Source: Methylobacterium sp. Leaf117
GTDB lineage: Bacteria; Pseudomonadota; Alphaproteobacteria; Rhizobiales; Beijerinckiaceae
NCBI RefSeq assembly: GCF_001422985.1
Contig: NZ_LMNL01000037.1
Location: 47,216-111,215, forward strand
Length of the DNA: 64,000 nucleotides
Direction: 5' to 3'
Shown: positions 1 through 7,584 of the stretch, one piece after another
How positions within the stretch are numbered: the stretch's first letter is position 1
Layout of the letters: every line of letters begins with the position of its first letter
Translations under genes and position numbers: made by a program
Notes under the pieces: generated by a model
What the model was told of the DNA's origin: nothing
The model's input: the letters and a program-made list of their open reading frames with translations, nothing else
The model's database searches: none

Positions 1-332
1 ATGGGATCGCGATCTGCCGAGAGCCCGTGGACCGGGTCACCTACTGGCACGTGGAGCTCGACCAGCACGACATCCTGCTGGCGGAAGGCCTGCCGGCCGA
101 ATCGTATTTCGAGAGCGGCTCGCGCGCCTGGTTCGGCAGTGACACCGTGCAGGGCTGGTGGAGGGACGTTGATGAAAGCGCCAGTCCACTGCCCGGCCGC
201 TGCCGCCCGGTGGCGTTCGACGGACCGATCGTCGAGGCCGAGCGCGACCGGATCGTCACCGGCTTGCGCCTGCGTCTGGCTGCACAGGCAGCCTGGCCCG
301 ACATCGAGACGCGACTCCTGGCGGCAGCCTGA
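1..332 (+). CDS. Hint-domain protein, C-terminal part (5' end outside window)
   Basis: This is the last ~109 residues of a protein that begins before the window; the reading frame is open from base 3. The stretch HVELDQHDILLAEGLPAES followed by a Y and a G/S-R segment is typical of the C-terminal part of the bacterial Hint_2 (hedgehog/intein-like) domain, where a conserved histidine and the HDILLAEG segment recur. Such domains sit at the end of secreted or RTX-like proteins and may catalyse self-cleavage; whether this copy is active cannot be judged because the N-terminal cysteine/serine is outside the window. The gene converges on queF, 29 bp away. An internal GTG at 27 could be read as a start, but the upstream codons continue the family pattern, so a truncated view of a longer gene is more likely. 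Confidence 0.6.
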   Translation, partial: GIAICREPVDRVTYWHVELDQHDILLAEGLPAESYFESGSRAWFGSDTVQGWWRDVDESASPLPGRCRPVAFDGPIVEAERDRIVTGLRLRLAAQAAWPDIETRLLAAA

Positions 333-361
333 GCCGAAGCCGCTTTCAATGGGAACGGATC

Positions 362-826
362 TCAGCGGGCCCGGTAGGGGGGCACGCCGGGATCCGGGAG
401 CCAGACGGATTTCAGCGGCTCGCCGGTCTGCCAGAACACGTCGATGGGAATGCCGCCGCGTGGGTACCAGAAGCCCCCGATGCGCAGGTAGCGGGGCGCC
501 AGCAACTCCGTGAGCCGCAAACCGATCCCCACTGTGCAATCCTCGTGGAAGGCCCCGTGATTGCGGAAGGCTGTCAGGTAGAGCTTGAGCGACTTCGATT
601 CGACGAGCCATTGATCCGGCACGTAGTCGATTACCAGGATGGCGAAGTCCGGCTGGCCGGTGACGGGGCAGAGCGAAGTGAACTCAGGCACGGTGAAGCG
701 GGCAAGATAGTCAGTGCCCGGATGCGGGTTCGGCACCCGGTCGAGACGGGCCTCGTCGGGACTGGTCGGCAGGGGCGTCGTCTGTCCGAGTTGCAAGCTC
801 TCGGCGCCTGAAGGTGGCTGCGTCAT
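362..826 (-). CDS. queF: NADPH-dependent 7-cyano-7-deazaguanine reductase QueF
   Basis: Reduces preQ0 to preQ1 with NADPH in queuosine biosynthesis, in the cytosol. The 154-residue length fits the short unimodular (type I) QueF, a member of the tunnelling (T-)fold. The motif SLCPVTGQPD places the catalytic cysteine near residue 53 and the general acid aspartate seven residues later at 60. ESKSLKLY (about 77-84) is the QueF family motif that helps bind NADPH and FHEDC (about 93-97) is the substrate-binding segment. I chose the ATG at 826 rather than the in-frame start at 868, because the extra 14 residues are arginine-rich and unlike the family. It is convergent with the Hint-domain gene; no other queuosine gene is adjacent. 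Confidence 0.95.
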   Translation of the reverse strand: MTQPPSGAESLQLGQTTPLPTSPDEARLDRVPNPHPGTDYLARFTVPEFTSLCPVTGQPDFAILVIDYVPDQWLVESKSLKLYLTAFRNHGAFHEDCTVGIGLRLTELLAPRYLRIGGFWYPRGGIPIDVFWQTGEPLKSVWLPDPGVPPYRAR

Positions 827-959
827 GGGCAAAATCTTCCGGTGACGGGGGCGACACGCTTGTCGCACAGGTCACGCCTTATGCTGAAATCCAACCAATT
901 TGCCGCCCAAGTGGCGACGGTGAGTGGCAGGCGCGATGTCCGCGTGCCATATGGGAACC

Positions 960-1163
960 ATGAGCGACGAAAACACGGCCACCTATCCCTACACTCTGGA
1001 GATCCAGCCGCCCAAGGCGCCCGGCAGTCCATACCAATGGGCCATCCGCCGGAAGGGCAAGCTGATCCAGCGATCCGACCGCAATCACCCGACCGAAGCC
1101 AAGGCGCGTGAGAACGGAATGGCGCAGATCGAGCTGCTTCTGTCCGGAGCCGGTGACCGCTAG
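960..1163 (+). CDS. small conserved-looking hypothetical protein
   Basis: A 67-residue soluble protein starting MSDENTATYPYTLEIQ and containing PYQWAIRRKGKLIQRSD followed by a short helix. I do not recognise a named family. The pattern (beta-strand, QWAIRRKGKLIQRSDR, then a basic helix) resembles small proteins in alphaproteobacteria that pair one beta hairpin with one helix. The ATG at 960 is favoured over an in-frame ATG at 924, which would add residues of poor character. It lies between divergent queF and enolase with no obvious operon partner. Coding status is inferred from codon use and the compact frame. Confidence 0.6.
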   Translation: MSDENTATYPYTLEIQPPKAPGSPYQWAIRRKGKLIQRSDRNHPTEAKARENGMAQIELLLSGAGDR

Positions 1164-1407
1164 GCCACTTCCCTTCGATTCAGGCGCAACGATCAATCCC
1201 CTGCGGCCGACGGGCTGGAATACCAGTTCCAGCGCGCCGGCAGTCTTGCAGGAGGCGACAGGACGCTTGCCGGACGCGAAGCGTTGACGGATAAGCCTCG
1301 GCGAAATCGTCCGGTCCCGGGGCATGTCATCCGGACATCCTTGGGCATCGGACCCGGCCTCGCGTGACGAGGCCTCGATAAGCCGCACCGTCCGCAAAGG
1401 CGCTTCC

Positions 1408-2697
1408 ATGACCGCGATCACGAACATCGCCGCCCGTGAGATCCTCGACAGTCGAGGCAACCCGACCATCGAGGTCGACGTGTTGCTCGAAGACGGCTCC
1501 TTCGGGCGTGCCGCTGTTCCCTCGGGCGCCTCCACCGGCGCGCACGAGGCCATGGAACTGCGTGACGGGGACAAGGGTCGGTACGGCGGCAAGGGTGTCC
1601 GCAAGGCGGTCAATGCGGTGCAGTCGGACATCCTCGACGCCATCGGCGGCATGGATGCCGAGGATCAGATCGCCATCGACGAGGCGATGATCGAGCTCGA
1701 CGGCACGCCCAACAAGAGCCGCCTCGGCGCCAACGCAATCCTGGGCGTGTCACTCGCTGTCGCCAAAGCCGCCGCCGAGACGGCAGGCCTGCCGCTCTAC
1801 CGCTACATCGGTGGAACCCAGGGCCGGGTACTGCCTGTGCCGATGATGAACATCATCAACGGCGGTGCCCATGCCGACAACCCGATCGACTTCCAGGAAT
1901 TCATGATCATGCCGGTGGGCGCGTCCTCGCTTGCCGAAGCCGTGCGCATGGGTGCTGAGGTGTTCCACACCCTCAAGGGTGCATTGAAGAAGGCCGGCCA
2001 CAACACCAACGTGGGCGACGAGGGCGGTTTTGCCCCGAACCTGCCCTCGGCCGAGGCCGCTCTCGATTTCGTGATGCAATCGATCCAGGCCGCTGGTTTC
2101 AAGCCCGGCACCGACATGGTGCTGGCTCTCGACTGCGCAGCGACCGAGTTCTTCAAGGATGGCGCCTACCACTACGAGGGTGAAGGCCAGACCCGCGATA
2201 TCGAGGCGCAGGTCGCCTATCTGGCGGGGCTCGTCGACGCCTACCCGATCCTGTCGATCGAGGATGGTATGTCGGAGGACGATTGGGAGGGCTGGAAGCT
2301 TCTCACCGAGCGTGTCGGCGACCGTTGCCAGCTGGTCGGCGACGACCTGTTCGTCACCAACGTGACACGCCTGTCGCGCGGCATCGCCGAGCAGACGGCC
2401 AACTCGATCTTGGTGAAGGTGAACCAGATCGGTTCGCTCACAGAAACGCTGGCCGCCGTCGATATGGCCCAGCGGGCCGGCTACACGGCCGTGATGTCCC
2501 ATCGCTCCGGTGAGACCGAGGATTCGACCATCGCTGACCTCGCGGTTGCGACGAACTGCGGACAGATCAAGACCGGCTCGCTGGCGCGCTCCGACAGATT
2601 GGCCAAGTACAATCAGCTCATCCGCATCGAGGAAGGCCTTGGTTCACAGGCCCTCTATGCCGGTCGTAATGCCCTGAAGGCGCTGGCCCGTCGCTGA
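1408..2697 (+). CDS. eno: enolase (phosphopyruvate hydratase)
   Basis: Interconverts 2-phosphoglycerate and phosphoenolpyruvate in glycolysis and gluconeogenesis. The 429-residue length is standard. The N-terminal domain contains SRGNPTIEVDV and the mobile loop SGASTG (about 40-45). The barrel contains GDEGGFAPNL, the magnesium ligand segment SIEDG, GDDLFVTN, and the enolase signature ILVKVNQIGSLTET followed by SHRSGETEDST, which carry the catalytic lysine and the phosphate-binding residues. The start at 1408 matches the family N terminus; a longer frame to 1324 adds 28 unrelated residues. AAAGG sits 5' of the ATG as a ribosome site. A strong hairpin follows 30 bp after the stop (see 2727). 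Confidence 0.98.
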   Translation: MTAITNIAAREILDSRGNPTIEVDVLLEDGSFGRAAVPSGASTGAHEAMELRDGDKGRYGGKGVRKAVNAVQSDILDAIGGMDAEDQIAIDEAMIELDGTPNKSRLGANAILGVSLAVAKAAAETAGLPLYRYIGGTQGRVLPVPMMNIINGGAHADNPIDFQEFMIMPVGASSLAEAVRMGAEVFHTLKGALKKAGHNTNVGDEGGFAPNLPSAEAALDFVMQSIQAAGFKPGTDMVLALDCAATEFFKDGAYHYEGEGQTRDIEAQVAYLAGLVDAYPILSIEDGMSEDDWEGWKLLTERVGDRCQLVGDDLFVTNVTRLSRGIAEQTANSILVKVNQIGSLTETLAAVDMAQRAGYTAVMSHRSGETEDSTIADLAVATNCGQIKTGSLARSDRLAKYNQLIRIEEGLGSQALYAGRNALKALARR

Positions 2698-2726
2698 ACC
2701 CGGTCTGAGAGACCCATGCGGGACAA

Positions 2727-2760
2727 TGACACGGTCGCGAAGCGATTCACGACCGTGTCA
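2727..2760 (+). terminator. 11-bp perfect inverted repeat after enolase
   Basis: TGACACGGTCG (2727-2737) and CGACCGTGTCA (2750-2760) are exact reverse complements around a 12-base loop. The hairpin starts 30 bp after the enolase stop and 30 bp before the next gene. There is no following T run, so it may be a Rho-assisted terminator or an mRNA 3'-end stabiliser rather than a classic intrinsic terminator. Confidence 0.55.
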
Positions 2761-2789
2761 CGGGGGCTCGTCACCCTATCTTCCAAGGC

Positions 2790-3230
2790 ATGACTCCGAC
2801 CGCGCCATCGTCGCCGACCCTGACCGTCTATTATGACGGGGCCTGTCCTCTTTGCGCTGCTGAGATCCGGCTCTACCGGCGCTCGCCGGGCGGAGAGCGG
2901 GTCGCTTGGATCGACGTCGCCGCCGAAGACCCCGCGGATCTCGGTCCCGACCTGACCCGAAGCGCAGCCCGTGCCCGCTTCCATGTCCGCCGCCCGGATG
3001 GTGCGCTGGCATCGGGAGCGAGAGGTTTCGCTGCGCTCTGGGCCGTGCTGCCGCGCTGGCGTATCCTTGCCCATCTCGCTCGCCTGCCTGGGCTGATCAG
3101 CCTCGGCGAGGTCGCCTATCGCTTGTTCCTACCGCTGCGACCGTGGATCGCCCGCTTCCTCCCAGGCCGCAGAGCAAGCTGTGACAAGGCTTGCGGAGAC
3201 AAGGCTTGCGGAGACAAGGCTTGCGGATAA
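2790..3230 (+). CDS. DCC-family (DUF393) thiol-disulfide oxidoreductase-like protein
   Basis: A 146-residue protein of the DUF393/DCC family, thioredoxin-fold-like proteins named for the N-terminal DxxCxxC motif. Here TVYYDGACPLC puts the two cysteines at about residues 19 and 22. The usual family features follow: a central RFHVRRPDG strand, GARGFAALW, and LFLPLRPWIARFLPGRR near the end. No substrate is known for the family. The C terminus is unusual: after the conserved fold come three exact 15-bp repeats (3183-3227) that encode GDKAC/CGDKA units and add four cysteines. The downstream DUF1345 gene starts 54 bp later on the same strand and may be co-transcribed. Confidence 0.85.
   Translation: MTPTAPSSPTLTVYYDGACPLCAAEIRLYRRSPGGERVAWIDVAAEDPADLGPDLTRSAARARFHVRRPDGALASGARGFAALWAVLPRWRILAHLARLPGLISLGEVAYRLFLPLRPWIARFLPGRRASCDKACGDKACGDKACG
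3183..3227 (+). repeat. three exact 15-bp tandem repeats inside the DUF393 gene
   Basis: The unit gacaaggcttgcgga occurs three times head to tail, ending immediately before the TAA stop. It encodes DKACG repeats with regularly spaced cysteines. The exact DNA identity between copies points to recent slippage expansion. Confidence 0.9.
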
Positions 3231-3284
3231 GGCATCTCCGCGCGAGAGCAGGATCGAATCGCGAATGGTCGAGACGATCCTCAC

Positions 3285-3938
3285 ATGCTGAATCCCTTTC
3301 AGGCCTTCTGGCTCCGTCCGCGCCTTCTCGCCTCCGTAGGGCTCACCCTCGTCCTCGCGTTGATTCTTCCCTTCGCAGACCTGTCGGTTCGGCTGCTGCT
3401 CGGCTGGTGCCTCGGCGTTCTCGCCTATTGCGGGTTGATCGTCGGGAAAGCAGCGCGTCAGTCGCAGGACTCGCTGCGTAGGGAGTCGTCGCGCCTGGAC
3501 GACAGTGCTCTCACCGTAACGCTCTTCGCGATTCTGGCGGCCGCCGCGAGCTTCGGCGCCGTGGCGATGCTGGTACTCGGCGGCAATGGAAGCGAGGCGT
3601 ATCGTTTGAGCCACCTCGCGCTCGCCGCAGCGACCATGATCTGCGCTTGGCTCTTCGTGCAGGTGGTCTTCACGGTGCACTACGCGCACCTGTACTACGG
3701 GACCGAAGCGGACACATCGCGCCGCGGACTCGACTTCAATGGCGACGAGAACCCGGATTTCTGGGACTTCTTCTATTTCTCCGTGACCATCGGGGCGACG
3801 TCGCAGACATCGGATACCGATATCACCAGCAAGGCGATGCGCCGTGTTGCGACAGTGCAGACCATCTACGCCTATATCTTCAATACCAGCGTGCTGGCCC
3901 TCGCCATCAACATGGCGGCCGGTGTTGCCCAGCGTTGA
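3285..3938 (+). CDS. DUF1345 family integral membrane protein
   Basis: A 217-residue inner-membrane protein with about five hydrophobic segments (near residues 14-32, 35-53, 77-98, 110-132 and 190-212). The conserved family stretch is present: FTVHYAHLYY, then DFFYFSVTIGATSQTSD, then a basic region and FNTSVLALAINMAAG. The FSVTIGATSQTSD loop is superficially like a two-helix channel pore loop but lacks a GYG filter. Function of DUF1345 is unknown. The start at 3285 is the only ATG that leaves the first membrane helix intact. It converges with the nuclease-family gene at 3945, leaving only 6 bp between stops. Confidence 0.85.
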   Translation: MLNPFQAFWLRPRLLASVGLTLVLALILPFADLSVRLLLGWCLGVLAYCGLIVGKAARQSQDSLRRESSRLDDSALTVTLFAILAAAASFGAVAMLVLGGNGSEAYRLSHLALAAATMICAWLFVQVVFTVHYAHLYYGTEADTSRRGLDFNGDENPDFWDFFYFSVTIGATSQTSDTDITSKAMRRVATVQTIYAYIFNTSVLALAINMAAGVAQR

Positions 3939-3944
3939 GCCCCA

Positions 3945-4994
3945 TCATCGGGCCGCCTCTACCGCCTCCTGTGCATCCTCGTGATCCTGCGCCGTGGCTT
4001 GCGGGGCATCCTGCAGGCGTGGCGCCCGATCCGTGCGGCAGAGGCTGATCAGGATTGGAAAGTGGTCGGACTGGATATGAGGCAATCGCTCGATCCGGCC
4101 GAGGAGAAAATCGTCGCTGAAGAACACATGGTCGAGGGGCCAGCGCAGCAGCGGCCATTTGGCGTTGAAGGTCGGATAGAGACCACGGCCGATCCGCGGA
4201 TCGAGGAGACCGCTGATACGCTGAAACAGGTCGTTCGTCTTCGACCAGGCGACGTCGTTCAGGTCGCCTGCCACCACTGCCGGGCCCCCCTCCGCCGCAA
4301 CCTCGCGCGCCACCATCACGAGTTCGGCGTCACGCGGCGCGCTGCTCTGACCCGGATGAGGCGGCCTGGGATGCACGCCGAAGAAGGTAAAGCGCTCTCC
4401 CGAGCGGAGCGTCACACCGGTGCGCACGGAGGGGACGTCGTCCTGCAGCAGGAAACGCACCTCCGGGTTATCTAAAGCGAGCTTGGAATAGAACATCAGC
4501 CCGTAGGTGTTGTGCTGCGGCTGGGCCACTCCGTATGGATACCGCGTCCGCAGGGGTTCCAGAGCCTCCGCCCAGAGTTCGTCGGTCTCGACGAGCAGCA
4601 ACAGGTCGGGATCCTGCTTGGTGACGAGGTCGAGCAGGGACGCGTAGGCGCGGTTCGATTCCAGCACGTTCGCGATCATGATCGAGAAGCCCGCCTCCGA
4701 GCGGCAGGATTCCGGCTCTGCCGCGGCCGCCTGCGGCGAGACCAATCGGGTGAACGGGTAGATGCAGACCAGTTGGTAGGCTAGGGCTGCGGCGAGCGCG
4801 GCAACGAGTGTGAGACCCGAAGTGTCGCGGGCAGCGATCAGCAATCCCAGGATCACGGCCACGATCAGGGCCGCAATCTGCAATCGCGGGAAGTCGAAGG
4901 TGCGGATGAAGCCGGAATTGCTGGGAATGAAGGGCAGCAGGGTCGCGACCACGAGGATCCCCCCGGCGGCCTTCAGGCCGATCTCCACCCACAT
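3945..4994 (-). CDS. membrane-anchored endonuclease/exonuclease/phosphatase family protein
   Basis: A 349-residue protein with three N-terminal membrane helices (about 6-23, 37-53, 57-77) followed by an EEP-superfamily catalytic domain (about 100-330). The divalent-metal active-site motifs appear in order: an Asn in MIANVLESN, a Glu in LLVETDELW, a His in FGVHPRPPHPG, VAGDLND, and finally SDHFPIL with the paired Asp-His. The catalytic residues therefore look intact. Homologues of this architecture are common in alphaproteobacteria; the substrate (nucleic acid, phospholipid or inositol phosphate) is not known. Start at 4994 gives MWVEIGLKAAGG; an upstream in-frame start adds a basic leader of doubtful value. 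Divergent from the pentapeptide-repeat gene, 107 bp away. Confidence 0.85.
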   Translation of the reverse strand: MWVEIGLKAAGGILVVATLLPFIPSNSGFIRTFDFPRLQIAALIVAVILGLLIAARDTSGLTLVAALAAALAYQLVCIYPFTRLVSPQAAAAEPESCRSEAGFSIMIANVLESNRAYASLLDLVTKQDPDLLLLVETDELWAEALEPLRTRYPYGVAQPQHNTYGLMFYSKLALDNPEVRFLLQDDVPSVRTGVTLRSGERFTFFGVHPRPPHPGQSSAPRDAELVMVAREVAAEGGPAVVAGDLNDVAWSKTNDLFQRISGLLDPRIGRGLYPTFNAKWPLLRWPLDHVFFSDDFLLGRIERLPHIQSDHFPILISLCRTDRAPRLQDAPQATAQDHEDAQEAVEAAR

Positions 4995-5101
4995 CACACC
5001 CACACCGCGCTCCCCGTGCCGTCGCCGGCACGCCGTGGCCAAGCACTTCGAAACGTCCGAGGCCCGGAATGGTGCCCACGCGACAGGTCTGGAGCCCCGC
5101 C

Positions 5102-6481
5102 ATGAACCCTGAGGCGGATCCGATCACCGCCGCGCAGGCTCGTGCCGACCGGGTCCTGGAACGCATCGCAGCTCTCGCCGGCACGGCCTTCGCGGCGGGC
5201 GACGACACCCGTGCCCTTGCGGGACTCCCCCTCGGACGCGAGGCGTTGGCAGCCCGTCTCGGTGTGGATACGGAACCGCCTGCCTGGTGGGACGCCAAGC
5301 AGGCCGGCTTGGCCCTGGCTGGAGCGGATCTCACCGACGCACACCTCGAGGACGTGGATCTCTCCGGAGCGAACCTCTCAGGTGCGACGCTGGCCGGCGT
5401 GCTCGGCCGGTCCGCCGATTTTACCGGTGCCACCGTGGAGGAGGCGAACTTCGCCAATGCCGACCTCAGCGGCGCGCGCTTCACTGGCATTGCCGGGGGC
5501 GAGGCGAACTTCGACGATGCGATGCTGGAGGATGCGCGTTTCGACGGTGCGGCGATGCGCTTCGCCAAGCTGCGTCGTGCGCTCCTCGATGGAGCCAACT
5601 TCGAGGGCGCCGACCTCTGGGGCGCCGATTTCACCGGGGCCGACGCCGACTACACCCATTTTCGCAGCGCTCGCCTGGACGAGGTCAAGCTCGTGGGCGT
5701 CAACCTGACCTACGCCGATTTCGAGGGCGCCAGCCTCAAGAAGACGCAGCTGACCGGCTCGCGCCTGCGGGGCGCCAACCTCACCGGCGTGAAGTTGGAC
5801 GGGGCCAACCTGTCGGAGGCGGACCTCTCCGAGACCAGCCTCGTACGCCTCAACCTCTCCACCTGCGACCTGCGCCACGCGCGCTTCGCCGGCGCCTGGC
5901 TCAACGGCACCCGGATGCGGGTGGACCAGCTTGGCGGCGCGGTGGGCGAGGAGGTCGCTCGAGATTACCCCGCGGCTCAGGCGAGCTATCTGGCGCTCGA
6001 GCAGAATTTCAAGAGTATCGGCAGCCAGGACGCGGCAAGCTGGGCCTATAAGCGCGGTCGCCGGATGGGTCGTCTCCATGCGGGCGCTCAGGCGCGGGCA
6101 GCCTGGGACGCGCGTTCTGGCCCGGACCTGCTCCGCCATGGTTATCAATGGGTCGCGGATCGCTTCGTGGAGTGGCTTTGCGACTATGGCGAAAGCCTGT
6201 CGCGGATTGCCCGTGCCTTCGTAATCCTCATCGGCGTCTTCGCAGCGCTCTACGGTCTGACCGGTGGATTGATTCCCGAGGGCAGCGACGGCCGGCCGAC
6301 CTACAACCCTCTGGACCTGGTGAGCTATAGCGCTCTCAACATGATGACCGCCAATCCTCCCGAGATCGGCGTCAAACCCGTGGGACGCGTCACCAATCTT
6401 CTCGTCGGCATCGAGGGCGCGGCTGGCATCATCCTGATGGGTCTGTTCGGCTTCGTGCTCGGCAATCGCCTGCGGCGCTGA
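5102..6481 (+). CDS. pentapeptide-repeat protein with C-terminal two-helix pore-like domain
   Basis: A 459-residue protein. Residues about 75-285 are a long run of A(D/N)LxX pentapeptide repeats, forming a right-handed quadrilateral beta-helix. A linker (YLALEQNFKSIGSQDAASWA and a basic helix) leads to a membrane domain: helix near residues 372-395, a re-entrant-like loop YSALNMMTANPPEIG, then a final helix ending GNRLRR. This layout resembles the Ion_trans_2 two-helix potassium-channel fold, but the position of the TxGYG filter reads TANPP, so it should not select potassium like a normal channel. The next gene, 35 bp downstream, is a true potassium channel, so the two may be made or assembled together. 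That link is inference. Start at 5102 is preferred to 5069, which adds 11 unrelated residues. Confidence 0.8.
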   Translation: MNPEADPITAAQARADRVLERIAALAGTAFAAGDDTRALAGLPLGREALAARLGVDTEPPAWWDAKQAGLALAGADLTDAHLEDVDLSGANLSGATLAGVLGRSADFTGATVEEANFANADLSGARFTGIAGGEANFDDAMLEDARFDGAAMRFAKLRRALLDGANFEGADLWGADFTGADADYTHFRSARLDEVKLVGVNLTYADFEGASLKKTQLTGSRLRGANLTGVKLDGANLSEADLSETSLVRLNLSTCDLRHARFAGAWLNGTRMRVDQLGGAVGEEVARDYPAAQASYLALEQNFKSIGSQDAASWAYKRGRRMGRLHAGAQARAAWDARSGPDLLRHGYQWVADRFVEWLCDYGESLSRIARAFVILIGVFAALYGLTGGLIPEGSDGRPTYNPLDLVSYSALNMMTANPPEIGVKPVGRVTNLLVGIEGAAGIILMGLFGFVLGNRLRR

Positions 6482-6516
6482 GCGCACTCCTTCCCCCGAC
6501 AGGCAACTTCGCATTG

Positions 6517-7287
6517 ATGGCTCAGCAGAACGCGCTTCTCGCGGAACTCTACGAGGGCGATACGGGCCGCGCCCATCGCTTCCGCTATGGCCTCCTCCTC
6601 TTCGATGCGGCGACCGTGGTCTACGTCGTGGGGACCTCGTTCCTGCCGCGTCAGGCCTGGATCGAGCGGATCGATATCGCCTTCGGCCTCGTGGTCCTCC
6701 TGGACTTCCTGGCCCGGCTCGCCATCAGCCGGAATCGATCGCGGGAGTTCCTGCATCTCTCGACCTGGGCCGACATCGCCGCTTTGGTCTCGTTTCTGGC
6801 ACCGGTGATTGGCGAGGGCGTGGGCTTCCTGCGCATCCTCCGCACCCTCCGCCTTCTGCGCACCTACCAGCTCCTCGACCGGTTGCGTGCCGACAGTGCG
6901 GTCTTCCGCGCCAACGAGGACGCGATCCTGGCGGCCACCAACCTCGCGGTGTTCGTGTTCGTGATGACCGGGATCGTCTACGCGACCCAGCACGGCACCA
7001 ATCCGGCGATCGGCAATGCCATCGACGCGCTCTATTTCACCGTGACCTCGCTGACGACTACCGGATACGGGGACATCACCCTGCCGGGCCCAACGGGGCG
7101 CCTGATCTCGGTCGCGGTCATAATCTTTGGTGTGACCCTGTTCCTGCGCCTTGCCCAGGTGCTGTTCCGGCCGCCCAAAATCCGATTTCCTTGCCCGACC
7201 TGTGGTCTGCAGCGCCATGACACGGATGCCGTCCACTGCAAGGCCTGTGGCACCCGCCTCGCCATTCCCGACGAGGGCAGCGACTGA
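6517..7287 (+). CDS. voltage-gated-like potassium channel with C-terminal zinc ribbon
   Basis: A 256-residue inner-membrane channel of the six-helix ion transporter class. The voltage-sensor-like S4 reads RILRTLRLLRTYQLL with arginines every third position. The selectivity filter TTTGYGD is at residues 180-186 and is followed by the last pore helix. The cytoplasmic tail has two CxxC pairs (CPTC 226-229 and CKAC 241-244) spaced as a zinc ribbon. The ATG at 6517 is used; a TTG one codon earlier is also possible. It lies 35 bp downstream of the pentapeptide/pore protein on the same strand, so co-transcription is likely. Gating ligand is unknown. Confidence 0.88.
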   Translation: MAQQNALLAELYEGDTGRAHRFRYGLLLFDAATVVYVVGTSFLPRQAWIERIDIAFGLVVLLDFLARLAISRNRSREFLHLSTWADIAALVSFLAPVIGEGVGFLRILRTLRLLRTYQLLDRLRADSAVFRANEDAILAATNLAVFVFVMTGIVYATQHGTNPAIGNAIDALYFTVTSLTTTGYGDITLPGPTGRLISVAVIIFGVTLFLRLAQVLFRPPKIRFPCPTCGLQRHDTDAVHCKACGTRLAIPDEGSD

Positions 7288-7584
7288 CGATCCGGTGGGA
7301 CACGCCGCCTGCGCAACCAGGCGCGTTGACCAAAGACAGGTTGGCGATGAACGGACGGACCGGCGGCGCGTTTGCGAGCGTCGATGCAATCTCCTTGCTC
7401 ATGTCCTCCCTGCTCGTGTCCCCCCTTGCTCATGTCCACGGCTCATTGACGTGAGTCCGCCTCCATCGCTTCCGGCCTCTGCGAGGGCACCCTGTCCGGG
7501 CACGCAGACCGGCAGCAAAGCGCCATCGCGATTGTCCGTTCGTTCCTTCGCCCACCGGGTCACCCGCCGCATGAAGTCCACCAC
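7288..7584. other. non-coding gap with short imperfect repeats
   Basis: No convincing gene. Contains three copies of TGCTC(A/G)TGTCC at 7396, 7411 and 7427 spaced 15-16 bp, probably slippage repeats. The promoter of the hybrid kinase gene must lie here but I could not assign a clear -35/-10 pair. Confidence 0.6.

Noticed and set aside
3183..3227. Possible CRISPR-like repeats
   Set aside because: Three directly adjacent 15-bp units without spacers, inside a coding frame.
3285..3938. DUF1345 protein read as an ion channel because of FSVTIGATSQ
   Set aside because: The loop has no GYG/GYGD filter and the helix layout follows DUF1345.
4468..5634. Long minus-strand frame over the pentapeptide gene
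   Set aside because: Antisense to the pentapeptide repeats, which naturally give long repetitive antisense frames.
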